Assembly (NCBI GenBank): GCA_023634235.1 | Contig: JAMKCF010000011.1 | Location: 19,144,027 to 19,208,026, forward strand | Reading direction: 5' to 3' | Length of the DNA stretch: 64,000 nt | Source: Pisaster brevispinus | Lineage: Eukaryota > Echinodermata > Asteroidea > Forcipulatida > Asteriidae | Shown here: piece after piece, positions 12,512 to 24,400 of the stretch | How positions within the stretch are numbered: position 1 is the stretch's first letter | How the letters are laid out: each line of letters begins with the position of its first letter | The notes under the pieces: generated by a model | The model's database searches: none | Seen by the model: the letters and a program-made list of their open reading frames with translations, nothing else | What the model was told of the DNA's origin: nothing | Made by a program: the position numbers and the translations under genes

Positions 12512-12696
12512 TCATCATGATCAAAGCTAGGCTTTACACGGAATTATGAACTCTCACCCACTTAATTCATGATGCACGCGTATAGGGAGGATGGAGGGTT
12601 ACGATCATCGCAACTCGCCCGCGCGCATCCTCCATAGCTTTGATGTGGAGGGAGGGTGCACGCTTGCAGTAACTGGGAGAGTGTTCATAAATGCAT
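12512..12696. mobile_element. Inverted-repeat element with TGAACTCTCACCC arms
   Basis: ATGATCAAAGC..TATGAACTCTCACCC at the left and TAACTGGGAGAGTGTTCATAA at the right are imperfect reverse complements. The same family occurs at 44961-45135 with better-preserved arms. The right end is interrupted by the next palindromic element. Confidence 0.65.
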
Positions 12697-12705
12697 GTAT
12701 AGCCC

Positions 12706-13431
12706 TAGCCCCACTTGTGTGGCCAAGGGACATGAAACCTGAATCCTTGGCCACACATCGTCACCCATATTTTCGTCAGCCCACCGATTAAAAAATAGAG
12801 GCGCATTCCCTAAAGAGCGGGTCGGCGATTTAAACCACCTCAATGTGTTCACCTACCTCTTAGCTTGACCTGGGTGTTTTGGGTGAGTACATAAATAACA
12901 ATTTCAAAAGATATTTCAATTCAAAATTGTCAACTTCATCTGAATTAGATTTTCGCGACATGTACTGAGCGCGGCCATTTTGGATTATTTCTAATCGTGT
13001 CAGTCAATTCATGACGTCACCAGCCGGCCGGGTTGTGGGCGGGGCGTAGATACACACATTGCAATGGTTGCTTTATGTATCCGCTCCGCCCACAGCCCGG
13101 CCGGCCGGCCGGTGACGTCATGAATTGACTGGCACGATTAGAATCAATCCAAAATGGCAGCGCTCAGTACATGTCGCGAAAATCTAATTTGGATGAAGTT
13201 GACAATTTTGAATTGAAATATCTTTTGAAATTGTTATTTATGTAATCACCCAAAACACCCAGGTCAAGCTAAGAGGTACATGTAGGTGAACACATCGAGG
13301 TGGTTTAAATCGCCGACCCGCTCTTAGGGAATGCGCCTCTATTTTTTAATGGGTGGGCTGACGAAAATATGGGTGACGACGTGTGGCCAAGGATTCAGGT
13401 TTCCTGTCCCTTGGCCACACAAGTGGGGCTA
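12706..13431. mobile_element. 726-bp near-perfect palindrome (fold-back element)
   Basis: Two arms of about 345 bp are reverse complements with only scattered differences. TAGCCCCACTTGTGTGGCC opens the left arm and its complement closes the right. The arms meet at a short spacer around 13055-13080. Each arm carries its own smaller hairpin (TGTGTGGCCAAGG and CCTTGGCCACACA). GTATAGCCC flanks both sides (12697-12705, 13432-13440), as for a 9-bp target duplication. There is no open reading frame, so it would be moved in trans. Confidence 0.9.
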
Positions 13432-13440
13432 GTATAGCCC

Positions 13441-13696
13441 TAGACCCAGTAACTGGGGTGTTGTACTCCTTTTTTCGAAATTTTGACATCTTCGGTCGTA
13501 CTAGCGCCCCAGCGAATTGTTGTAGGTCAATCCGTCCCCCGACTTAGCCATCTCTCATATACCTGGCTAGTCGGGTGCCCTGCCTACTGCGTCGTCGCGG
13601 CAAGTGGTAGATCATGTACAGTGGATTCAATCAACGGCTGCTTATAAAAGCCTGGTTACGGGCACTGCAAGTACAGCGCCCCAGTTACTGGGTCTA
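13441..13696. mobile_element. MITE with TAGACCCAGTAACTGGGG termini
   Basis: Left end TAGACCCAGTAACTGGGG faces its complement CCCCAGTTACTGGGTCTA at the right. GTATAGCCC flanks both ends (13432-13440 and 13697-13705), the left copy being shared with the preceding palindrome. A shorter relative lies at 14395-14495. Confidence 0.85.
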
Positions 13697-13740
13697 GTAT
13701 AGCCCCCTTAAATTCAGGAGGTGAGAAATTTGCGAATAGA

Positions 13741-14163
13741 GGCCCATGTTTTTATGCCAAGATTTTTCCCCCAGTTGTCACTTACAGTAGCGCAATTGTG
13801 GAGAGCACACATTAACACGAAAATCTCCAATCACTTAAAAACATCATCTGCGCCATGATGTTACTGACGCGCAAGCGCAACGAGTAGTCATTGGAGTAAA
13901 GCAGCACGCTGCAGCGATGCGAAAAAGACTATTAAGGTAATTCTGCTGTTTCAGCGAAACGAATCAGGCTCGTTTGCACATGCGCATTAGTAAACATCAC
14001 GGTGCTGATGATGTTTAATCGAGCGATTACCAGCTCTGAGATTTTTTCAGAAAATTACAGCAAAAGAAGCGCACACATTTTCATGTGAATGTGTTCTCCA
14101 CAATTGCGCTACGGTATTAAGTGACAACTGGGGAAAAAATCTTGGCACAAAAACCTGGGTTTC
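13741..14163. mobile_element. MITE with ~75-bp terminal inverted repeats
   Basis: TTATGCCAAGATTTTTCCCC followed by CAGTTGTCAC..GTAGCGCAATTGTGGAGA at the left is mirrored by TCTCCACAATTGCGCTAC..GTGACAACTGGGG and its partner at the right. The middle, about 270 bp, is unique sequence without a coding frame. Confidence 0.8.
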
Positions 14164-14394
14164 TGTTCGAAAAATTATCTCATCTCCTGAAGATAGTTGG
14201 GCGTAGGGCCAAGAAGCTGAAGGAGTCTAGCATATTGGCACTATTTATGGGGCTAATTGATGTTCAGCTAGAGGCCTTCTTGGATCAAGACGACACAGCC
14301 CCTTTAACCCTGGTAGCTCCACCAACTTCATATTTGTATAACTAAATGTCATTCCACCTGAAAGTAGCTGCAAGAAAATTGACACATTCTGTCC

Positions 14395-14495
14395 TAGACC
14401 CAGTAACTGGGGCGCTGTACTCCTTCAGAACAAAACTTGACATCTGCAGTCATCGTACATTTTAAAAGGAGTACAGCGCCCCAGTTACTGGGTCT
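14395..14495. mobile_element. 101-bp member of the TAGACCCAGTAACTGGGG family
   Basis: TAGACCCAGTAACTGGGGCG and GTACTCC at the left face GGAGTACAGCGCCCCAGTTACTGGGTCT at the right, in two matching blocks. Only about 40 bp of unique sequence lies between. It is almost certainly a deletion derivative of the element at 13441-13696. Confidence 0.85.
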
Positions 14496-14547
14496 GTGTC
14501 TGTCCATGGTCTTTCACAACACAAGACAAATGCACATTTATTTTGAG

Positions 14548-14992
14548 GCGTGTCGTGGCCGAGCGGATAAGAGCACCGGACTCAAGCCCTGGTGTTTCTG
14601 TTCAGCAGAGTGTGGGTTCGAGTCCCGGTCGTGACACTTCTGTCCTTAAGCAGGACACTTTAAAACCATGATTGCTTCGTCCTTCGGATGGGACGTAAAG
14701 CCGTTGGTCCCGTGTGTTGTGTAACGCACGTAAAAGAACCCAGTGCACTTATCGCAGAGAGAAGGGGTCCGCCCCGGTGTTCCTGGTTTGATTGGCAGCA
14801 TATTGCGCCACAGCACCTCGTAAACCATATCATGTACATGGTGCTATAAAGGAATAGGTCTCAAAAACGTAGCTCCACATACCTTGCAGGAAAAAAAAAT
14901 ACTTAACTGGGCACCTCTGAAAAACAGTGTGTTTCACTGAGAGGTCTCCTCAGGGTAAAGAAGAAATAAATAAATAAATAAATAAATAAATT
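14548..14992 (+). mobile_element. tRNA-Leu-derived SINE
   Basis: The head has A-box GTGGCCGAGCGG, an anticodon loop CTCAAGC giving anticodon CAA, a long class II variable arm and B-box GGTTCGAGTCC, and closes into an acceptor-stem-like GTGTCG/CGTGACAC pair. It is followed by a conserved-looking SINE body (GCTTCGTCCTTCGGATGGG and AAGCCGTTGGTCCCGTGTG) and a tail of AAAT repeats at about 14966-14992. The body and the tail make it a SINE and not a tRNA gene. Confidence 0.9.
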
Positions 14993-15458
14993 ATAAATAA
15001 AACAACAATTTCACGTAAATCAAGATTGATTTGTATCATTCAGCTATAAGGTGCAAAAGCGCTTTAAAAAAAATCCATCTGGCAAGGATGAATAATGAAA
15101 CAAACAATTTACAGTATGATAATCCTCATGTTGCAATTTGAATGAACTATTCTTTTTAACCAAAAAAATTGTGCTAACACGTTCTCACTTTCGTTTAAAA
15201 AAAAAAACTGAAAGCAAAAACAAAACATTTAAATTTTCTCTGACATGTTACTTGCCAATGTTGTCAATGCTTATTGCATGTCAAATATTTTTTTTTCAAA
15301 CTAGCTTCTTTCAACAACGATATTCTGCTCCTGTACTACAACTGTCTGTTTTAAGGTCACCCAGTCCAATAGTCTGAGTCAATACTTAGTTTTGTTTTTT
15401 ATTTCCTTGTTCAGATGTGAATCAGCCAGAACTGCGATTAACCTTCCAGGATTAGAAC

Positions 15459-18400
15459 ATGTCTTCTGAAAGTGACGGTGGGGAATCCCCTAAGGACTGG
15501 ACCTTTGTGAACAGTCGTGGTCGCACTGAGGTATTGACAATTCTCTAATTGTATTTGTTTATTTATTTTGTTTAACTTAGCCAGGGTTGTCCGATCAGTT
15601 TTCAATGAATTGTTCTCCCTTGGGGGCCTGGATGCATGCAATATAAAAATACACATAATAAATTTAAAAAGCAGGTAAACTTTACCTAAATATGTAGGAT
15701 TTTAAGAAATACAAAATGGGGCCTTAGAATAAAACGCATAAATGACACATCCATTCACAAAAAAAGAGCTGTTGGCAAAAAGTTTTTAAAAAAAGGGATA
15801 AAAACCAAAACCAAAATGAAACCGTGCTACAAGGACATTTTTAGTGGGCTTGGACAAAAGCAAAAGTAAACACGTAAAGAGACAATTGAAGGGCATGAAC
15901 ATTTTTAAAAGAGGGCATTCAATTGACACAGTTTTGAACCATATTCAAACACTGTTCAAATCCTAAAACAGTATTAACCCTAACCATGCTAAATGCAACA
16001 ATATGCACCAAATGGTAATAGTTGTGATCTGTTGCATTTGGCAGTCAACGCAGATGTCATTCTTTGACTGAATTTGTTGCATTCAGCAGTGAAGTGACTT
16101 CATATAGGTTTGGGTGCTTCTATTGTATCTGAACAACTTATAAAGGGTATTTCAAAATATTTTTTATGGGAAAAGAATTGAGAAGTATGATGTAATATTA
16201 GGTAAGAATCATAATTCAAATCATATTCAAAAGACTGTATAATAACAGTTAAACATTACACTTATGTGCATACTGTTGCATTTAGCAGGGCAAACACCCT
16301 TGCTCAGTCCTTTCACAAACAGCATGCCTGCACAATGCAACAATATCCCTTGTTGCATTTTGTTGCATTTGGCATGGTTCTCATTTCAACTGTGTTGCAT
16401 TCTGTTGTATTTGGCAGGCTTTGTGGAGAGACCCTAATGGGGGTTAGGGTTAAGGCCTCTAAGCCCTCTCTTAATAAAGACTACTGTTTTCATATTTCAC
16501 ATATACATCCTCACCATGTGTTTTAGAGATCGTCCAAAGTTCCAACAATTTGATTGTCAGGTACAGCAGGGTACAACTGAAGGCCTCACTCCCTATTCAA
16601 AATCAGAAATGTGTGTTTGTGTTAAATACCAGTATCAATGTGGATTATATTGGCAATAACCCCTCCCCCCAGCCTGCTAGATTTTTCTGTAATGTTTTCC
16701 TTAATAAATGTCACACGTCAGCATTTACCCCCTCTGTTGATTCGGCTTTAGAAAGTTTTTAATAGGTTCTTTCAAGTTGTACAGAGCCTCTGCCCCCATC
16801 CAATCTTATCAGGTTAAAAGGTAGATTAATAGAAATTGTTTGGCAAATTGGAAATGGTACATGTACATGTACACTCACCTTCAAGAAAAAAAACCTTATT
16901 TAAACAATCGGGTACACCAAGCTTTAAACCAGTGATAAATCCTGTCGGGCTGCCGCACGTGTGCCTGGTGATTGGGCTGGCCCACTGTTGTGGGAGTTAA
17001 TCCGCGGGTCTTTGGTGGCCGGCTTGCAGGCACTCTCAGGATCTCACTACTTGGAATTTTAATCCCTCACCTTAGCTTACAGTAAACTTAAACTGAGTGA
17101 AGATTATTTGATTGACCCTTTCCTTTCTGTATATACTTGTGTCTAATCTCTCTCTCAGGATTCTGATGATTCCTCTGGGTCAGGCTCCTCATCTGACTTT
17201 GTTGATCTTGAAGAGGACAGAGTTCAGTATCATCACGTCAGCAGGAACAGCAGCGCTATTAATGTCGTGCCAAACACCGGCGCGAGACCACCACGCGCTG
17301 CGTCAAGCCTCCCTGCTAACTTCAGAGCCCATGTAGGAGTGAGCCAGGATGAGAATCTTGAGGCCACCACTTGCCTCAATGCTGGAGGCTTAGCTTCATC
17401 CGTGAAAGTTCCTTCATGCACCACAATGCTGTCTCCTGTTACACCAGATCTTGATAAACCTGAAAGCAACCTGAGTACCCCAGGCAGCCAGATGTCCGAT
17501 TTGGAAAATTCGGTATCCTCAGGCTCAACGCTTCTGGGCTCAGAGTCCCCTGTCCTGTTATCCTCAACTGGTGACCTTGACAGTTCAGGAAACCATCTTG
17601 AGCAAGCTGGTGATGAGCAAATTGAAGAAGCTCATCATCCATCGGTGATTATGTCCGATGGGGAGATCGATGCTGAGACTGAAGTCCTCCCAGATGAAGA
17701 GGCTCAATCTAGCGTTGCATCCGACACCACATCGGTAGACAGCATTGAGGTGATCTCCTTGCCGTTGAATTCGGAAAACCAACTAATGACGGCTGAAACA
17801 CTGATGAAGTACAGATGGTTGGTTGACGAGACAAAGGAGGAAAAAGATAGCAAAGGTGAGGCAGATTCAGAAAATTGTTCCACTGTCTGACCATTCCATG
17901 TCAATGAATGAAGGATAAGAAACTAAACTAGCCTCTTCACTATCATAGTAGGTTGAATTCATGTACATAGTTAATTCAGCGGGTGCGTTTGAATGGTTTA
18001 AAATGGTTGGTCAACTCACTGGAAAATGTTATCAAGAGTAAGAGGGTTAAAATAGGACTTGTCAATGCTCAGTACAGTCATTGTTTTAATGTCCCCAACA
18101 CCTGGTACCTTTCCTCTTCTCACACATCAGAAGCAGACCCTCAGTACAACGATCAGTCCCCTGTGAGCTCGCCGGGTGAAGACTCAGACACGTCAGAGTT
18201 TGAACGCATTGAAGTGGACATGGTCCCACCCATGTCCGAGATCGAGAGCCATGCTATTCATAGCGCTGAGGACGATGAGGAGAACAAGATGGATGTGGCA
18301 GGAGCCAGACCAATAGCAAAAATGGTGAGAGCACACATGTACTTGTACTTGTTTTATATTTCATGTTATTTATTAGGGATTGTGCAGCATAAATGGGTTG

Positions 18401-21400
18401 GGAGGTTTGGCAGTATTTTGATATTTTGTTCGGGTCATCAATATTGAAACAAAGCTTGCATAAATGTGCAACATCTGGGCCCAATGTCATAGAGCTGCTT
18501 TAGCACAAAACAGTTTTGCTTACTGGAAAAGGGTTACCAGCCAAAATACCACGTTATGTGTACAGCTTGTGCCTGGTTCCCTGCTTATTTTTGCTAAGCA
18601 GAAACCTTTCAGCAATGTTTTCTGCTTAAACAGCTGTATGAAGTAGCGCCCTAATCCTTAAGGAGATGCAGTTAAATGTAGCTATTAATAACAATAATAG
18701 CAGTCATTTATAGAGCGGTCTTTAGACTCGGTATCATCGTGCTTAATATAAGATCAAAATTGCAAACAAACGAGATGGCTCAGAAAAGAAAGTACGAGGA
18801 AGGCAAGTTTAGTCGATGGAATACTTTGTAACCACAAGCTCATACAGAAAGTTTCTTATTCATGGTGTTTTGAAAACCCAGTATGAAAAATATCGATTGA
18901 ACACTTCCAAGAGAACGATTTGGTCCCAAATTTTTGCATAGCAAAACTGCTATGGAATTTTTTTTTTTTGCATAGCAATCTCAAACAATTGCATAGCAGT
19001 CCATAAACTTTGTATAGCAAATTTTTAAAATGCCTAAATATTGTTACAAATTTAACTCTGTGACACATGTTTATTTGTGTGGTTGTTGGGCTTAATATCA
19101 GGCCAAGGCTACTTTCAGAATGTCTATAATTAAAGAATAAGATGTTTGTGAAAGCTTGGATTCATACAAAATACATACAAGAAAAAATGAGTTCCACATT
19201 AAAAAAAACTTGGCATCATGTGCGCATTTTATTTCAAAATTAAATCATTTGAGACAAAATTTGTGAATGAATAGTCAGAATACCGGTACATGTACTAATT
19301 TGGATATGGCCTACCAATAATCTTGTGCGTGCATGTTTTACTTATGAACGATCGCGATCGTGGCCACAATAAATCTAGCAAATACCAAGACTTGCTAAAC
19401 CATTTTACGAACTTAGAAAAAATCTCTCTTTGGAATTTTACCACTGTACTCCTCATTTATTGTGAAAAGGAACAATTTTTGGACTCGTCTGGCAGGCTTG
19501 TAAGGGAAGGGTTATGACTCGCCCGCCGCTGTTTTCACTCGCATTTGGCGACCGCTAATTTTGAACCCTGCCGATGCTGCTTCCATCATGCGTGGGAATG
19601 TTGATTACATAGCGGCGGCATGCACGATATGATTGTTTCCCTTGCTCTTAGGTTGTTGGACGTCACGCTAAACAAAAGGCAAGCCCTCAAACCCACCGCC
19701 ACAGCTTAGGTAAATGTGATTCCGAAACCTTGTGGGTGTAAACTTATTTTTTAGAACTCAACAATTTTGTAACACTTATATTGCAAATTGCATCGCAAAT
19801 TGTGCGATGCACTTTGTAAAATTGCATCGCGAATCGCTCCAACTGCATCGCAAAATGCGATGCGATACAAGGGAAATCGATCGCTACTTCCGATTGGTTT
19901 TTAATTGGGAATCTGTTCCAAAGGGGCAGAGCCTGTGCGTACTGTGTGGTCACCTACATTTTGTACAGTTGAGTTCATCTTAAGAATGAGAGTGCCGTCA
20001 GAGCCAGGGCATCAGTACCCTTTGCACAAGTCTTACACACAACTTATACGATGTTAGTGGGGATTTTTTATAACATTTTGAAGTCCTACAAACATGCCAA
20101 GCTCAGAAAATCTTTGTCTACATGTATGTCGAGCAATGTCCTATAGGCCAATGATTGTCACAAGAGAAGCAACCCCAGGTCTCGCTGTCCTTCATGCATG
20201 TAGAAACGTGTATTTCATCTGTTGTCACAAAGCCAATGTTCCTGCAGAGTATGTCCACTAAAGCCAGGTGACCTCAACCTCTTCGGGCTCAACCTCGCCT
20301 GGGCTTCCAAAAAAAAGGAAATATTTGTCCACTGTACATGGACATAAAACCAATGAAAATGTGTTGCTTGTAACTGAGTATTAAGCACTTATTACTTAAA
20401 CATCAGCATATAAATTTAATAAGCCAAACTTGGCTCAATACAATTGAATCCCCAGGCATTAGCCAATGCAAAATTGTTAGCAAGACCCTTTTTTCTCTCT
20501 CTACAGGATGAGCAATCCAGGACAAGTCACTCATCCCCAAGACCTATTGACAAACCACAAAACTACAACGAGCATCAATCTGTCAGTCGAGATGAGACAT
20601 ACAACCTCATCACTGATCAATCCCTATCAGAGCAATCACCACATCTTGGGCTGATCACCGCTTCATCCGCACCCCTTCAAGTGTTGAACATCCGGCCCTC
20701 TGACGATGCGTCGGTACCTGACATCCAACCGTTCCATCCGCCGGCAGAAGTGCATAACCACCCTGCTAACTCCAGCTTCGGGGAATGGCCTCCTGTCCAG
20801 CCGCTGAGTCTACCTACAGATAGATTTGACCATCCTGGGCCATTGAGGCAGCACAGCAACAGCTTGAGTGATGATGCTTTTGAGCTGATAAGGAGACCAA
20901 GGAGGCAGGATGATGATTCAGTGTCTACCATTTCGACCAGCAGCTCTGATGTATCTGGATTTGTTAATGTCAGACAACGGAATGGTAAGGATATTGTCGT
21001 AAAAAAAGGTATTGCCGTGTGAGTAGGTTTGAAGCTTTGCATGGTGTAGGGCGTAAGAATAAGATAGGTTTATGGGTAAAAACCATGACATGTATGAACA
21101 AAATTTCTTTAGGGAGAAATGTTGGTTCTTAGGAGTTATAGTAGAATCTTGGTGTTTCCGAGCAGAAACTGCCTGTCTTAAGTCTCAAGTTGTTAATAAA
21201 AATACCATAACAATTTCCTGATAAAATTGTATTTATTAAAAGAAACATGTGAATAGACGGGTGCCTTGTTTTAAGGCTGTAGGTCTCCCGTCCTTCCACA
21301 GGGGACTCACGTGCCACATTAATCCCAGCACTGAGCAGAAAACATATTTTAAATGTTAGAAAAGTGATTTAAAAACCTATGAACATCACAAAAGGTATTT

Positions 21401-24400
21401 TTTAAAAGTTGAATCCGAAGATTGAAACAACTGCTTAACCAGCAAACCTTTCTTACTGCATGTTCACCTGGAGTATTTTGGTGCAGCTCATGTCTTTCAT
21501 AACAAGACGGAACAACTTATGAACCCATACACAGATACCTGTTAAGCACTTTCCCGAGTCCTGTGAAAAAACCCAAAGGCATATTACTTGGGTGGGATTT
21601 GAACCCATGACCTTTGCCATTCTAGAGCAGATGTCTTACCACTACAGCGTTCTCCCTTCACAGTGGTCCGCTGGCCAAATACCAGTTAAAACACCCGAGG
21701 ACCAGTCACAATTCTGTCCAACTAGTCCTGCTGGCCAGTTTATTGCTGAAGTCCTACCGCTACATGTACACGCAAACCACTTCATATCAGTTTAAATTAC
21801 AAGTCCCACGCTAATGACAATGTTGAAAGAGAACCTGAAAATATGGACCGGTGAAAAAAAAAGCTGGCGGACTAGTGAGATGACAAGCTGACTGGTCCTG
21901 CTGGCCAACCAGTAAAAAAGTTACGGGCAAACCCTGCACTAGACCAACGAGACTTCCCAGTACACAGAGACAGCTTAAATCCTTTACTTTAGCATTTTAA
22001 TATTTCCTATTCTTCTTTTTTAAATCTTCACAGCGCCTTCTCTGTCCCGCTCCATCAGCCAACATCACAGCGACTTCGACGATGAGAACCTCTCCAACTT
22101 TACAGACGGCTCGGAGGACTGTCTTCCAGCCAACATGTTGATACCAAGTCGTAAGTCTGGGGTGAGACAGTACAAGCACAACAGAGACGAGGGTTTCAAC
22201 GCCACACTGGATTGGTTGGTCTTCATGGTTTTGATCACTGGTTTGGCGCTTGGCATCGGACACTTCATTGGTGAGCAAATGTTAAGCCATGCTTGCATGT
22301 ATCGTTTAAACTCTACCTGCATTTCCCATTATTATTGTGACAATTTTCCAAGTATTCATAAAGTTCTGTTTAAAGAATTAACTTGGGAAATGTTTGTTTT
22401 TGTCATTATAATTCTTAATTTGGTCAGTAATCATAAGTATTCCATTATCTAAATCAAGTGACTTATTTAATTATTTTTTGTAAGGATTTTAACCAGTGAC
22501 TTGTGACTCAGTAAGTCAAAACTCAGACTCAACCAAAGTGACTCTTTAACATCTCTGGAGATTCAGGATCTCCAATAATCACTTCTAAAATAGTTTGTTA
22601 CAAACTTGATCCTTGACATAGGGCTGGATAGCTCAGTTGGTAGAGCGCCGGTATGTTAATCTGGAGGTCGTTGGTTCAAGTCCCGCTCCAGTCAATTTTT
22701 CTATGTTCAAACCCAAATTATTTAAACCTAATCCTGTGACAAAACTTGTTTTTCAAATGTGTTAAATATCTGTTGTGGTTCTCTCTTGCGTAGGTTCCTC
22801 ACAAGAGATGGCCTACCAGCACTCCATGAACACTGGACAAGTACAGCGTCTGCGTGAACTCCAGGATGACCTTGTGACCTGCCTGGATCACGGCACGGGT
22901 CACGCCGGCAAGATCACCACAGAGAGCTCGTCCCCAGCGCTGCAGGCCATCAGGTTGATGGAGGGCCTCAACTCAAGAATGCTCGCCGACAAAGACCCAG
23001 AGCAGCGGCTTCTTCTTGAGCAGGATGTAGGGCACGAACGCGACCCGATCAGGCAGGGCGAGCCTGGAGGTGGAATGCTGCATCTAACTCAGACTGACAG
23101 AAGAAGACCAAGGGATGATAAACCTGAGGAGGGTTTGATACTCTCCTCTGGTGAAGTGGGTACCGGTAAGGATGTGGTAACGAGTCCCGAGTCAAGTGTT
23201 GATATACATGTAAGTCTGTCAGGCGGTAATGGGCAATTGAATAAACCGTTAAACGAGAAGGAACAAACACCCCTTGGTAATGCAAAAGAAGACCCTGATA
23301 ATTTGGTTGTCGGGATACAATCTGAGAAGGATGTTAACGATGATAAAGAGGGGCGAAGTGAGGATCCTGTAACCTCCTTGGTGTCTGGCCAGCTTGATGA
23401 TGGAAGTGATGAGAGAAAAGATGCTCAAAAGATGACAAACCTTAATGTTGTAAAGCTGTACAAGACGTCAACTGAGGTTAGCCCAATGCATGAGCAGCTT
23501 GTTAATGCTGACAAGTATATAGAAGATTATCGTAGAGTGGAAATGGGTTTGGAAGAGGACGAAACCAATGCAGCTGAAGTGGAGATAGAGAATGTCTCAC
23601 TGGAGAAGGGTGTGATGGAAGAGGATGTCAAGTTGACCGCCCACAAGGACATCTCTCCTGAACCATCCAGTACGGAGCATGAATCGGCAACAATCAAAGC
23701 CCTCAAACAAAAGATGGAAATGATGGAAGAGAGAATGGACAAAGTCCTTCAGGCAGCGGATCACTGGCAACAGATGATTGTGGAGTTGAAGAGAGATGAA
23801 AGCTCGAAAGACGTTGAGGGCCAGGACGCAAGTCATTCGTCCAAATCCTCAGACAAGGTTAACGATGACCTCCCTAATGGTGAAACTGAAACGGCAAAAG
23901 AGCACCTTGCTGGAATAGCTGCCGCACTTGAGCATGCATTGCCAGGTTTTCTCCATTCAGGCCATGGCAATGATTTTCTGGCATATCTCAATCAGACGGA
24001 AGCCTCGGTGAAGTCATTATTCGCCAGCGATGATCAAGACAAATCAGGCTCATGGTCAGAAGCATTTTATTCAAAATTAGAAGCTTTAAAGTCCTTGCCG
24101 GAATCTGATGAAGTCCAAGTAATGGTCAACAACACTAAACTCCTTGCAAAGCACTTATCAATGGAGATTGAATCAGTCACAGAATCTCTGAAGAATCGAT
24201 CAGCTCGGCTAGTTGAGGAGCACAACATCACAGTAGAGGGTCTTGGTGAGCGAGCCAGTGTCGCCTGGACAAAACTGAAAAACATCACCTCTGACGTCCT
24301 GGACTATAATAAGAAAATCCTCTCAGGCGTTGGTGAACGACTTACTGACACTCTACAAACTGTGGAAAACATCTCAGCTGAAACCATAGCCAAACAGAAC

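Noticed and set aside
14548..14640. Genuine tRNA-Leu(CAA) gene
   Set aside because: The tRNA-like part runs straight into a SINE body and an AAAT-repeat tail.
17267..17890. Separate 207-codon gene
   Set aside because: It is the body of CCPG1 exon 17159-17855, read through a normal GTGAG donor into the intron.
22622..22695. Genuine tRNA gene
   Set aside because: Dispersed copies share the same 3' non-tRNA extension and the anticodon arm is imperfect.
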